From Pelagirhabdus alkalitolerans (lineage in GTDB: Bacteria; Bacillota; Bacilli; Bacillales; Amphibacillaceae): 64,000 nucleotides of DNA. Position 1 is the first letter of the stretch. Each line of letters starts with the position of its first letter. The DNA lies in contig NZ_FMYI01000004.1 in NCBI RefSeq assembly GCF_900096905.1, forward strand, positions 124,001 through 188,000, in the 5' to 3' direction. The notes beneath the pieces are model-generated. The model was not told where the DNA came from. It saw nothing but the letters and a program-made list of their open reading frames with translations, and did no database searches. The position numbers and the translations under genes were made by a program. This document shows, in pieces, positions 17,389 to 27,118 of the stretch.

Positions 17389-18924
17389 TTAATGTTTAAA
17401 ATGACGCATACTAGTCGTGACCATTGCAATACCATGCTTGTTACATGCATCGATCGAGTCTTGATCGCGCTTCGAACCGCCTGGTTGTATAATGGCTTTT
17501 ATACCAGCTTTAGCTGCATTTTCTACTGTATCTGGCATCGGGAAAAAGGCATCTGAAGCTAAGCTAGCACTGATTGCTTTTTCACCTGCTTGCTCAAAGG
17601 CAATTTGAGCAGCACCGACACGGTTCATTTGACCTGCTCCAACACCAAGTGTCTGTTTATCTTTAGCGACAACGATAGCATTTGATTTCACATGTTTCAC
17701 AACACGCCATGCAAATAATAAATCATTCAGCTCATCTTCACTTGGCTCTCGATCTGTCACAACCGTTAAATCTTCTTTTGTAATATGCCCGTTGTCTCGC
17801 CCTTGAACTAATAAACCACCGACAACACTCACCACTTTATCCGTTTGGTCTTGTGTAAACTCACCATCAATTTCAAGGAGTCTTAAGTTTGGTTTTTGTG
17901 CTAAAAGATCAAATGCTTCTTGTGAAAAACTTGGAGCAATGACAATCTCTAAAAATATGCCATGTAATTGCTCAGCCGTTTTTAAATCGACTTCACGATT
18001 AAGGGCAACAATCCCGCCAAATATAGAGATCGAATCGGCTTCATATGCTCGACCGAATGCATCACTCAATGTATCCGCAATACCAACACCACATGGATTC
18101 ATATGCTTAACGGCTACAGCAGCCGGTTGTTGGTCAAACTCCATCACAATTTCAAGAGCAGCATTGGCATCTTGTATGTTGTTATAAGATAAAGCTTTTC
18201 CATTCAATTGTTTAGCATGTGCAATCGATGCCTCATTTGAATTGGCTTCTTTATAAAAGGCAGCATCTTGGTGAGGATTCTCACCATAACGTAATGATTG
18301 CACTTTTTCATATGATAATGTCAACGTCTCGGTGTCTTTTTCACCGGTTAGCGTACGGAAATAATCCGCAATTAACGCATCATAATGTGCCGTATGACGG
18401 AACACTTTAGCTGCTAAAGCTTTTCGCCACGTTTTATCCTCATAACGATTTTTAAGTGATTCAAGGACTTCACCGTAATCTTCTGGATCCACAACTACAG
18501 CCACGTCACTGAAGTTTTTAGCAGCGGAACGTAGCATCGTCGGACCCCCAATATCAATATTCTCAATTGCATCCGCTTCTGTTACATTTGGATTAGCAAT
18601 CGTCTCTTTAAATGGGTATAGATTGACCACAACGACATCGATCGGTGTAATTCCTTGTGATTTTAACTGTGCTTGATGCGAAGCGTCATCTCGCTTCGCT
18701 AATAGCCCACCATGTATAATGGGATGTAGGGTTTTGACTCGTCCATCTAAAATCTCTTCTGAACCTGTTACTTCAGACACTTGATACGCCTCAATACCAT
18801 TATCGGTTAATTTCTTCAACGTACCACCTGTTGAGATGAGTTCATAACCTAAATCAACTAATCCCTTTGCAAATCCGACTAAATTTGTTTTGTCTGAAAC
18901 ACTTAATAACGCTCTTTTTGTCAC
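17389..18924 (-). CDS. purH: Bifunctional AICAR formyltransferase/IMP cyclohydrolase
   Basis: Last two steps of IMP synthesis. It has 511 residues. The N-terminal MGS-like IMP cyclohydrolase domain (KRALLSVSDKTNL, STGGTLK) is followed by the AICAR transformylase domain with KHMNPCG (catalytic Lys-His) and SDAFFPMPDTV. The start is GTG at 18924, overlapping the purN TGA by four bases (GTGA) with AGGGGG upstream. Confidence 0.98.
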   Translation of the reverse strand: MTKRALLSVSDKTNLVGFAKGLVDLGYELISTGGTLKKLTDNGIEAYQVSEVTGSEEILDGRVKTLHPIIHGGLLAKRDDASHQAQLKSQGITPIDVVVVNLYPFKETIANPNVTEADAIENIDIGGPTMLRSAAKNFSDVAVVVDPEDYGEVLESLKNRYEDKTWRKALAAKVFRHTAHYDALIADYFRTLTGEKDTETLTLSYEKVQSLRYGENPHQDAAFYKEANSNEASIAHAKQLNGKALSYNNIQDANAALEIVMEFDQQPAAVAVKHMNPCGVGIADTLSDAFGRAYEADSISIFGGIVALNREVDLKTAEQLHGIFLEIVIAPSFSQEAFDLLAQKPNLRLLEIDGEFTQDQTDKVVSVVGGLLVQGRDNGHITKEDLTVVTDREPSEDELNDLLFAWRVVKHVKSNAIVVAKDKQTLGVGAGQMNRVGAAQIAFEQAGEKAISASLASDAFFPMPDTVENAAKAGIKAIIQPGGSKRDQDSIDACNKHGIAMVTTSMRHFKH

Positions 18925-19508
18925 GCTTGATTCCCCCTATTGATTAATTGTTGAATTGTGTTTGGGTATAATAAATGCTCAACTTTTTGAATCTCATATT
19001 CAAGATCAGGTTTAGACATACCATCTTTTACATACACCGCTTCTTGTGCAATAATACGTCCTGTATCCATCCCTTTATCAACAAAGTGGATCGTGACCCC
19101 AGTCACTTTCACACCTGCATCAAACGCCTGTCCAACAGCATCTAAACCTTTAAACGCTGGTAAAAGCGATGGATGAATATTAATGATTCGCCCTTCATAC
19201 GGTGTTAAAAGTGTATCACCTACAAGCCGCATGTAGCCAGCCAAAATGATCCAATCCACTTTTTCTTTATGTAAAGCCTCTACAATTTCTTGTTCAAAGA
19301 CTTGCTTACTCGAATAGCCTTTAGGATCAAATACAAACGTCGGGATCCCAGCACTCTTTGCCTTGTCGATCACTTTCGCCTCTGGTTTATCCGAGACGAC
19401 AAGTGCGATTTCGGCATTCACTTGCCCTTCTCGAATCGCTTTTTCAATGGCTTCAAAGTTACTTCCTGTACCGGATGCAAAAACAGCTAACTTGTTTAAT
19501 GCACTCAA
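18921..19508 (-). CDS. purN: Phosphoribosylglycinamide formyltransferase
   Basis: GAR transformylase using 10-formyltetrahydrofolate. It has 195 residues with the motifs FASGTGSNFEAI, INIHPSLLPAFKG (catalytic Asn-His) and the DxGxII region GMDTGRIIAQE. It starts with TTG overlapping the purM TGA (TTGA), with GGGAG 9 bases upstream. The overlap indicates translational coupling. Confidence 0.97.
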   Translation of the reverse strand: MSALNKLAVFASGTGSNFEAIEKAIREGQVNAEIALVVSDKPEAKVIDKAKSAGIPTFVFDPKGYSSKQVFEQEIVEALHKEKVDWIILAGYMRLVGDTLLTPYEGRIINIHPSLLPAFKGLDAVGQAFDAGVKVTGVTIHFVDKGMDTGRIIAQEAVYVKDGMSKPDLEYEIQKVEHLLYPNTIQQLINRGNQA

Positions 19509-20527
19509 ACGAGCGTCACTCCCTGAGTTTCTGTCGTATGTCCGATTACATAAGCCGATTCATTTGCTGATTCAATCGCTCGAATGGCTTCGTCCTTCTC
19601 ATCTTGACTGACCACAACAGCCATACCGATTCCCATATTAAACACACCCATCATCTCATCATCTGTCATCTTGGCTGTTTCCTGTAACCACTTAAAAATA
19701 GGTGGAACTTCCCAACTCCCTCTGGTCAACTCAACACCTAGTGAATCTGGTAACATACGAGGTAAGTTTTCATAAAAGCCGCCACCTGTTATATGGCTAA
19801 TCCCTTTAATCGTTACCTTCTGTTTAAGTGCTTGAATCGCTTTGACATATATTTTAGTCGGTTCGAGTAACACATCGCCAATCGTTTTATCGAAACCTCC
19901 AACTTGATCTGTTAAAGCGATTGAAGCATCTGATACTATTTTTCGGACGAGAGAAAAGCCGTTTGAATGAACGCCGCTTGATGCGATGCCAATCACAACA
20001 TCATTCGGCTTAATTTCAGTTCCCGTAATGAGGTCGGGTTTATTGGCCATACCCACAACAAATCCAGCTAAATCATATTCATCTTCTTGATACATACCTG
20101 GCATTTCTGCTGTTTCCCCACCAATTAAAGCAGCACCACTCTCCACACAACCATCAGCGATCCCTTTCACAATTTGCTCGATTCGTTCAGGATCATTTTT
20201 TCCACACGCAATATAATCTAGGAAAAATAAAGGATCTGCACCTTGAGCGACGATATCATTCACACACATGGCGACTAAATCAATACCGACTGTATCATGA
20301 CGGTCCATATCAAAGGCGAGTTTTAATTTCGTTCCCACACCATCGGTTCCTGAAATTAAAACCGGTTCTTCATACGACATTTTCGATACATCAAACAAAC
20401 CTCCAAAAGCGCCAACGCCCCCCATGACTTCTTTTCGATCTGTTCGTTGGATATGTTTTTTCATGAGCTCCACGGCTTGATAGCCTGCTTCAACGTCCAC
20501 ACCAGATGCTTTATATCGATCACTCAT
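19505..20527 (-). CDS. purM: Phosphoribosylformylglycinamidine cyclo-ligase
   Basis: AIR synthetase: ATP-dependent closure of FGAM to AIR. It has 340 residues in the PurM fold. Motifs include SGTDGVGTKLKLAF, ALIGGETAEMPGMY and HITGGGFYENLPR. An open frame runs 29 codons upstream into purF, but the ATG at 20527 matches the normal start (MSDRYKASGVDVEAGY) and has AGGAGG nearby, so it is chosen. There are 20 bases between purF and purM. Confidence 0.97.
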   Translation of the reverse strand: MSDRYKASGVDVEAGYQAVELMKKHIQRTDRKEVMGGVGAFGGLFDVSKMSYEEPVLISGTDGVGTKLKLAFDMDRHDTVGIDLVAMCVNDIVAQGADPLFFLDYIACGKNDPERIEQIVKGIADGCVESGAALIGGETAEMPGMYQEDEYDLAGFVVGMANKPDLITGTEIKPNDVVIGIASSGVHSNGFSLVRKIVSDASIALTDQVGGFDKTIGDVLLEPTKIYVKAIQALKQKVTIKGISHITGGGFYENLPRMLPDSLGVELTRGSWEVPPIFKWLQETAKMTDDEMMGVFNMGIGMAVVVSQDEKDEAIRAIESANESAYVIGHTTETQGVTLV

Positions 20528-20547
20528 TGTAGACCTCCTGTTTATCA

Positions 20548-21957
20548 TTAATCTTTGTACGCCGGAATGACTGTATCCGGATAAATCTCTGTTGGATATT
20601 GACCCGTAAAACAAGCGTGACAGATGCCTTCTTCTTTTGAAGGTTCTGTTACAATCGAGTTTTCTAAACCTTCAACCGTTAAGAAAGCAAGACTATCTGC
20701 TCCAATTTGTTCTCTCATTTCTTGTGTATCATAATTAGATGCGATTAATTCAGCCTTCGTTGATGTATCGATCCCGTAATAACAAGGATTAACAATCGGT
20801 GGTGATGCGATTCGAACATGCACTTCTGTTGCGCCCGCTTCTTTTAAGAGACGAACAATTCGTCTGCTTGTTGTCCCTCTAACAATCGAATCATCGACCA
20901 TGACAACGCGTTTGCCTTCGACAATACCGCGAACGGGGGACAATTTCATTTTCACCCCTTGTTCTCTCAGTTCTTGAGAGGGCTGAATAAAGGTTCGACC
21001 GACATAACGATTTTTAATTAAACCGAGTTCATAAGGAATACCAGCCTCTTCTGAAAAACCGATCGCTGCTGATATACTTGAATCAGGCACACCCGTTACA
21101 ACATCCGCTTCAACAAAAGACTCTTTGGCTAATTGCTTACCCATTACTTTTCGACTGGCATGAACATTTTTACCGTTTATATCACTGTCTGGTCTTGAAA
21201 AGTATACATATTCCATCGAACACAATGTACGACGCATGGGTGAACTAAATGTTGTAGATTTCAGTCCGTTCTCATCAATGATTAGTAATTCACCCGGTTG
21301 AACTTCTCGTTCGTAAGTAGCTCCGATTAAATCAAATGCACATGTTTCAGATGCGACGACATAAGCGCCATTTAAACGTCCTAGGGATAGCGGACGTAAC
21401 CCTCTTGGATCTTGGGCTACATACAATTGCTTTTCCGTTAAAAGTGCAAATGCATACGCGCCTTTTATCATACCAAGCGCCTGTTTGATTGCTTCTTCTA
21501 AATGGAGGTGTCCACTCCGTTTGATCAGGTGCGCAATCACCTCTGTATCAGATGTCGTTTGCAATATACTACCTTGGGCTTCTAGCTGTGACTTTAAAGC
21601 AAAAGCGTTCACTAAATTCCCATTATGGGCTAGTGCCATGCTCGATGATTGAGAACGGAACAACAATGGCTGAACGTTCTCATATCCACCGCCTCCTTGT
21701 GTCGCATAACGAACATGACCTAAGGCACTTTCTCCTGTTAATGAGTTGATCTGCCCTTTTTCAAACACGTCATTAACAAGACCCATTCCTTTATGAAGAT
21801 GAAGGGATTCACCATCACTTGTTATAATACCAGCACCTTCTTGGCCACGGTGTTGTAAGGCGTGCAAACCATAGTAGGTAAGCTCATTCGCTTTCTCATG
21901 ACCCCAAATCGCAAACACACCGCATTCTTCGTTTAACCCTTTGAGTTCACTAAGCAT
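20548..21957 (-). CDS. purF: Amidophosphoribosyltransferase
   Basis: First committed enzyme of purine synthesis: PRPP + glutamine to phosphoribosylamine. It has 469 residues. An 11-residue propeptide precedes the N-terminal nucleophile Cys12 (EE-CGVFAIWG). The PRPP motif VMVDDSIVRGTT is present. The four cysteines expected to bind a 4Fe-4S cluster are visible (TLCSMEY, NPCYYG, CHAC), as in the B. subtilis enzyme. The ATG at 21957 follows GGAAGGGAG and overlaps the purL end by 25 bases. It is expected to be feedback-inhibited by AMP/GMP. Confidence 0.97.
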   Translation of the reverse strand: MLSELKGLNEECGVFAIWGHEKANELTYYGLHALQHRGQEGAGIITSDGESLHLHKGMGLVNDVFEKGQINSLTGESALGHVRYATQGGGGYENVQPLLFRSQSSSMALAHNGNLVNAFALKSQLEAQGSILQTTSDTEVIAHLIKRSGHLHLEEAIKQALGMIKGAYAFALLTEKQLYVAQDPRGLRPLSLGRLNGAYVVASETCAFDLIGATYEREVQPGELLIIDENGLKSTTFSSPMRRTLCSMEYVYFSRPDSDINGKNVHASRKVMGKQLAKESFVEADVVTGVPDSSISAAIGFSEEAGIPYELGLIKNRYVGRTFIQPSQELREQGVKMKLSPVRGIVEGKRVVMVDDSIVRGTTSRRIVRLLKEAGATEVHVRIASPPIVNPCYYGIDTSTKAELIASNYDTQEMREQIGADSLAFLTVEGLENSIVTEPSKEEGICHACFTGQYPTEIYPDTVIPAYKD

Positions 21958-24161
21958 GGTATAGCTCCCTTCCATTGTTTCTCTAATTCTTTAACAGATT
22001 GATCAATCGCACGTTCTTGATTCAATTCAACCGTTAACATTGCATCATTGGTCACTCGACCGATCACACGAGCATCTTCATTTTTTTCTAAAAAGGCTTC
22101 TACATCATCTGGTTTAACCGAAACGACAAATCGTGACTGTGATTCGCTGAATAATAGGCTCGTTGGATCGCCTTCTAATTGAACATATGCTCCTAATTGT
22201 CCTTCTGTAAATAAGCTTTCCGCTAAACCGACAGCAAGTCCGCCCTCAGAAAGATCATGTGCAGATTGAACAAGTCCTGATTGAATCGATTCTAATAACT
22301 GAGCTTGTCTTCTTTTTTCGACTTCTAAATCAATTGACGGTGCTTTTCCGAAATAGTCACCTTCTAATAAAAATTGCAGTTCACTTCCACCAAACTCTGG
22401 TTTTGTATCACCAATTTGGATAATCACGTCACCTGTTTGCCTAAATGTAGAAGGGGTAATATCTTCTGTTGAACGATGCAATCCGACCATCCCAACAACA
22501 GGAGTTGGATAGATGGCTTGTTGGTTCGATTCATTATAAAGCGAGACATTACCGCTTATAACAGGTGCATCTAAAGCAAGTGACGCTTGACTCATCCCGT
22601 CAACACTCTTTTCCATTTGCCAAAACACTTCAGGTTTATCCGGATTACCGAAGTTTAATCCGTCTGTTAAAGCAAGTGGCTTCGCGCCTGTTGCCACAAT
22701 ATTTCGACACGCTTCAGCAACCGCAATCTTGCCACCTACTTCTGGATCGAGATAAATATAGCGCGAATTACAATCTGTTGTAATCGCGATTGATTTGTCA
22801 TAATCACGAATGCGAATGACCGCAGCATCCGATCCTGGAGCAAAGACTGTATTGGCTTGAACCATTGAATCGTACTGATCATAGACGTACTCTTTACTTG
22901 CGATCGTCGGTTGTTGTAATAAACGGCTCAACATTTCATTCGTATCTTGAACAACGGGTTCATAGTTAGGCATCGCTTGAAATGTTTTATAATAATCCGG
23001 TACCTTTGATGGCTTATGATAAACCGGTGCATCTTCTGCTAAATTATCAACCGGGATATCACACACAACTTCGCCATTATGAAGTAAACGGAATTGATTA
23101 TCCGATGTGACATGACCAACGTTTACAGCATCTAAACTGTATTTTTTGAAAATATCTACAATCTCTTGTTCACGTCCCTTTTCAACGACGAGTAGCATAC
23201 GTTCCTGTGATTCTGACAGCATCATTTCATAAGCTGTCATGTTTTCTTCGCGTTGAGGGATTAAATCGAGATTCATTTCCATACCCATGCCAGCTTTACT
23301 CGCCATTTCAGAAGCAGATGAAGTCAGACCAGCAGCCCCCATATCTTGCATACCAACAAGGGCATCTGAATGGATCGCCTCAAGACAAGCTTCAATCAAT
23401 AATTTTTCCATAAAAGGGTCGCCAACTTGAACATTTGAACGTTTACTCTCAGAATCCTCTGATAAATCTTCTGATGCGAATGTTGCCCCGTGAATACCGT
23501 CTCGACCTGTTTTCGATCCAACATATAAGACGGTATTTCCTTCACCTTTAGCAATCCCTTTTTGAATATCTTTTTGATCAATCAACCCAACACTCATCGC
23601 ATTCACGAGTGGGTTCCCCTCATAACATGGATCAAATTGAATTTCGCCACCGACTGTTGGGACACCGACACAATTACCATAACCCGCAATCCCGTGAACA
23701 ACTTCTTCAAATAAATATTTTACACGTCCTGTCGTCAAAGGACCAAAACGAAGTGAATTTAATGATGCAATTGGACGAGCGCCCATTGAAAAGATGTCAC
23801 GTATAATTCCACCGACACCTGTAGCGGCACCTTGATAAGGTTCGACAGCAGACGGGTGGTTGTGGCTTTCAATTTTAAATGCAACGGCTTGTCCATCACC
23901 AATATCAACAATCCCAGCCCCTTCACCAGGGCCTTGAATGACTTGAGGGCCGTCAGTTGGAAAACGGGATAATAGTGGTTTTGACGTTTTATAACTACAG
24001 TGTTCCGACCACATTACAGAAAAAATACCTGTCTCTGTGAAATTCGGGCGTCTTCCTAATATATCTTTAATCAGTTGATACTCCTCATCAGACAATCCCA
24101 TCTCACGATAATGGGTCTCTTTTTCAACAACTTCCGGTGATGGTTCAAGCGTTTTTAGCAT
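21933..24161 (-). CDS. purL: Phosphoribosylformylglycinamidine synthase subunit PurL
   Basis: Synthetase subunit of the three-protein FGAM synthase (PurSQL). It has 742 residues, the small Gram-positive type. Motifs include SEHCSYKTSK, FKIESHNHPSAVEPYQGAATG, GMQDMGAAGLTSS and AHDLSEGGLAV. The start overlaps purQ by 17 bases and has a GGAGGG site. It works with PurQ (ammonia donor) and PurS (bridge), both encoded immediately upstream. Confidence 0.98.
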   Translation of the reverse strand: MLKTLEPSPEVVEKETHYREMGLSDEEYQLIKDILGRRPNFTETGIFSVMWSEHCSYKTSKPLLSRFPTDGPQVIQGPGEGAGIVDIGDGQAVAFKIESHNHPSAVEPYQGAATGVGGIIRDIFSMGARPIASLNSLRFGPLTTGRVKYLFEEVVHGIAGYGNCVGVPTVGGEIQFDPCYEGNPLVNAMSVGLIDQKDIQKGIAKGEGNTVLYVGSKTGRDGIHGATFASEDLSEDSESKRSNVQVGDPFMEKLLIEACLEAIHSDALVGMQDMGAAGLTSSASEMASKAGMGMEMNLDLIPQREENMTAYEMMLSESQERMLLVVEKGREQEIVDIFKKYSLDAVNVGHVTSDNQFRLLHNGEVVCDIPVDNLAEDAPVYHKPSKVPDYYKTFQAMPNYEPVVQDTNEMLSRLLQQPTIASKEYVYDQYDSMVQANTVFAPGSDAAVIRIRDYDKSIAITTDCNSRYIYLDPEVGGKIAVAEACRNIVATGAKPLALTDGLNFGNPDKPEVFWQMEKSVDGMSQASLALDAPVISGNVSLYNESNQQAIYPTPVVGMVGLHRSTEDITPSTFRQTGDVIIQIGDTKPEFGGSELQFLLEGDYFGKAPSIDLEVEKRRQAQLLESIQSGLVQSAHDLSEGGLAVGLAESLFTEGQLGAYVQLEGDPTSLLFSESQSRFVVSVKPDDVEAFLEKNEDARVIGRVTNDAMLTVELNQERAIDQSVKELEKQWKGAIPCLVNSKG

Positions 24162-24828
24162 ATTGATCCCTCCAATTAACCAGCATTGACTTAAACAATT
24201 TCAGCCCATCTTCACTACCTAAAATGGATTCTGTTGCACGCTCAGGGTGTGGCATCATCCCCAAAACATTACCTTGTTCGTTAATAATACCAGCAATATC
24301 AGAAACAGAGCCGTTCGGATTATTCTGATAGGTAAAGACAATTTGATTATTTCGTTTTAATTGTTGTAATGTTTCATCGTCACAATAGTAATTCCCTTCA
24401 CCGTGGGCAATCGGGATCTGAATCGCTTCATTTTCTTCATATAAAGACGTAAACTGAGTCTGGTTATTTTGAACAATAAGCGTTTCATAATGACATAAAA
24501 ACTTTAACTGCTTATTTCGGAGTAAAGCGCCTGGTAATAGACCTGCTTCGAGTAAAATTTGAAACCCATTGCAAACGCCCAAAATAGGTGTACCATTTTC
24601 TGCTTCTTCTCGTAATGAACGAACAATTGGTGAAGTTGACGCCATTGCACCACAGCGCAAGTAATCACCATATGAAAAACCACCTGGAATTAATATAGCA
24701 TCATAACCTGCGAGCGATTCTTCTTGATACCATACGAGTGTTGCCTCTTCACCTAGAGCGTCTTTTGCAGCATGGTACATATCACGGTCACAATTTGAGC
24801 CTGGAAATACGACGACGGCAAACCTCAC
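24145..24828 (-). CDS. purQ: Phosphoribosylformylglycinamidine synthase glutaminase subunit
   Basis: Class I glutamine amidotransferase supplying ammonia to PurL. It has 227 residues. The nucleophile Cys is in LGVCNGFQIL, the oxyanion region is GGFSYGDYLRCG, and the catalytic His/Glu are in MMPHPERAT. Its ATG overlaps the purS stop by four bases. Confidence 0.97.
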   Translation of the reverse strand: MRFAVVVFPGSNCDRDMYHAAKDALGEEATLVWYQEESLAGYDAILIPGGFSYGDYLRCGAMASTSPIVRSLREEAENGTPILGVCNGFQILLEAGLLPGALLRNKQLKFLCHYETLIVQNNQTQFTSLYEENEAIQIPIAHGEGNYYCDDETLQQLKRNNQIVFTYQNNPNGSVSDIAGIINEQGNVLGMMPHPERATESILGSEDGLKLFKSMLVNWRDQYAKNA

Positions 24829-25076
24829 TTTGCAACACCGTCCTCAATCGTATAGGTATAATTTTCAATGACTGGATTAGCTAATAATTTACGACAAATC
24901 TCTTCCACCTTTTCCTCAATTCGATCTGAGTTATCAAATGTAAGGTTAATCAATTTACCTACGCGAACATCTTCAATGCCTTCGTAACCTAAATTGTGCA
25001 AAGACCCTTCAATTGCTTTTCCTTCTGGGTCTAGTACCCCTTCTTTTAACGTAATATGAACATTAACATTTATCAT
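24825..25076 (-). CDS. purS: Phosphoribosylformylglycinamidine synthase subunit PurS
   Basis: An 83-residue bridging subunit of PurSQL, with the typical opening VNVHITLKEGVLDPEGKAI and GYEGIEDVRVGK. It overlaps purC at its start and purQ at its end by four bases each. The site GGAGGC lies upstream. Confidence 0.96.
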   Translation of the reverse strand: MINVNVHITLKEGVLDPEGKAIEGSLHNLGYEGIEDVRVGKLINLTFDNSDRIEEKVEEICRKLLANPVIENYTYTIEDGVAK

Positions 25077-25783
25077 TTTATTGCCTCCAGTCGTTTTAAA
25101 ATCGTATCGTATACCGTTAACAAATCACCTGTACCTTGTCTAAAGACATCTTTGTCTAATTTCGCATCGGTTTCTTTATCCCATAACCGACATGTGTCGG
25201 GGGAAATTTCATCTGCTAAAACAATTTGACCGAGCAGATCTCGACCAAACTCTAGCTTAAAATCAACTAAAGTCACACCAATTGAGTCAAACAAATTCAT
25301 GAGTACATCATTGACTCTTAACGCATAGGCCTTAATCTGTTCAAGTTCCTTATCAGTCGCATCGGTTAATAAAAGAGCGTGCTGGTCATTGATGATCGGA
25401 TCATCTAACGCATCTTCTTTATAAAAAAATTCAATTAATGGTGGATGAAACGGGCGATTTTCCTCAAAGCCTAATCGTTTAACAATACTACCCGTCGCCC
25501 GATTGCGTACAACGACTTCTAGTGGAATAATTGTTGTCTTTTTAACTAACTGTTCTGTATCATTCAATTTTTTTATAAAGTGACTCGGGATATCGTGTTC
25601 AGCTAAATAATGAAACACATGAGAAGAAATTAAATTATTAAATCGACCTTTACCATCAAAGACTTCTTTTTTCTTTCCATTAAAAGCTGTGGCATCATTT
25701 TTATAAGATAAAATCAGTTCATTCGATTGATCCGTCTGATACACTTTTTTCGCTTTTCCTTCATAAAGGAGGGATCTAGTCAT
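25073..25783 (-). CDS. purC: SAICAR synthase
   Basis: Phosphoribosylaminoimidazole-succinocarboxamide synthase: joins CAIR and aspartate with ATP. It has 236 residues. Motifs are YEGKAKKVYQT, EVVVRNRATGS and LVDFKLEFG, and DEISPDTCRLWD near the C-terminus. The ATG follows AGAGGTG. There are 27 bases between purB and purC. Confidence 0.98.
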   Translation of the reverse strand: MTRSLLYEGKAKKVYQTDQSNELILSYKNDATAFNGKKKEVFDGKGRFNNLISSHVFHYLAEHDIPSHFIKKLNDTEQLVKKTTIIPLEVVVRNRATGSIVKRLGFEENRPFHPPLIEFFYKEDALDDPIINDQHALLLTDATDKELEQIKAYALRVNDVLMNLFDSIGVTLVDFKLEFGRDLLGQIVLADEISPDTCRLWDKETDAKLDKDVFRQGTGDLLTVYDTILKRLEAIK

Positions 25784-25810
25784 CTCACAACACCTCTTTT
25801 GTAGTAATAG

Positions 25811-27106
25811 TTAAGCTAAGCCAATTCGCTTAAAGATTTGATCGACATTTTTCAAATGATACGTGTGATCAAAACATGCATCGATCTCACTTTGTGTTAA
25901 AAGGTTTGTAATCGCTGCTTCAGCTTCAACCAATCCTTTAAAGTGTGTGCCTGTCTCCCAAGCTTTCATCGCATTTGGTTGGACTAAATCATAAGCTTTC
26001 TCACGACTCATCCCTTTATCAATGAGTGACAGAAGCACGCGTTGTGAGAAAATCACACCGTGTGTGCGGTCAATATTACGCTTCATATTCTCTGGGAATA
26101 CCGTCAAGTTCTCAACAATACGACCAAATCGGTTCAGCATATAATTGAGTGTAATCGTCGCATCTGGCAAGATGACACGCTCACTTGATGAATGGGAAAT
26201 ATCACGTTCATGCCACAGTGCAACATTCTCATAAGCCGTCATCATATAACCACGCATGAGACGTGCCATTCCAGTCATATTCTCAGAGCCGATCGGGTTA
26301 CGCTTATGAGGCATTGCTGAAGAACCCTTTTGTCCTTTAGCGAAGAACTCTTCTACTTCTCGTGTTTCAGTTTTTTGTAGCCCTCTTATTTCTGTCGCGA
26401 ATTTCTCAATTGATGTTGCAACAAGTGTTAAGGCTGATAAGTACTGTGCATGACGATCACGTTGAAGCGTTTGTGTTGACACTTCTGCAGCTTTTAGGCC
26501 AAGTGCTTTACACACATAAGCTTCAACTTGTGGATCAATATTGGCATACGTTCCGACCGCGCCTGATAATTTACCCGTTTCAATGGAAGCAGCTGCTGCA
26601 TTAAATCGCTCTAAGTTTCGTTTCATTTCTTCATACCATAGCGCCATCTTTAAACCGAACGTTGTCGGCTCTGCATGAACACCGTGCGTACGTCCCATCA
26701 TCACGGTATCTTTATGATCGATTGCCTTTTGTTTTAAAATCGCGATAAATGATTCAATATCTCGGCGGATAATGTCATTCGCTTGTTTAATTAAATAAGA
26801 AAGAGCCGTATCCACGACATCCGTTGATGTTAAACCGTAATGAACCCATTTCTTTTCTTCACCGAGTGTTTCTGATACAGCACGTGTAAAAGCGACAACA
26901 TCATGACGCGTTTCTTGTTCAATCTCTAAAATTCTTTCCGTCTTAAAAGAAGCATTCTCTCTCAGTGCCTTCACGTCTTCAGCTGGAATGACACCTAGTT
27001 CACTCCACGCCTCACACGCAAGTAGCTCTACTTCTAACCATGCTTTAAATTTATTCTCTTCTGTCCAAATAGCACCCATTTCTTCTCTTGTATAACGTTC
27101 AATCAT
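25811..27106 (-). CDS. purB: Adenylosuccinate lyase
   Basis: Removes fumarate in two steps, SAICAR to AICAR and adenylosuccinate to AMP. It has 431 residues. Signature motifs: GRTHGVHAEPTTFG, the flexible loop KGSSAMPHKRNP with the catalytic Ser, and HYGLTSTDV. The ATG is preceded by AGGGGGA. It lies 12 bases after purK. Confidence 0.98.
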   Translation of the reverse strand: MIERYTREEMGAIWTEENKFKAWLEVELLACEAWSELGVIPAEDVKALRENASFKTERILEIEQETRHDVVAFTRAVSETLGEEKKWVHYGLTSTDVVDTALSYLIKQANDIIRRDIESFIAILKQKAIDHKDTVMMGRTHGVHAEPTTFGLKMALWYEEMKRNLERFNAAAASIETGKLSGAVGTYANIDPQVEAYVCKALGLKAAEVSTQTLQRDRHAQYLSALTLVATSIEKFATEIRGLQKTETREVEEFFAKGQKGSSAMPHKRNPIGSENMTGMARLMRGYMMTAYENVALWHERDISHSSSERVILPDATITLNYMLNRFGRIVENLTVFPENMKRNIDRTHGVIFSQRVLLSLIDKGMSREKAYDLVQPNAMKAWETGTHFKGLVEAEAAITNLLTQSEIDACFDHTYHLKNVDQIFKRIGLA

Positions 27107-27118
27107 TCGATTGTCCCC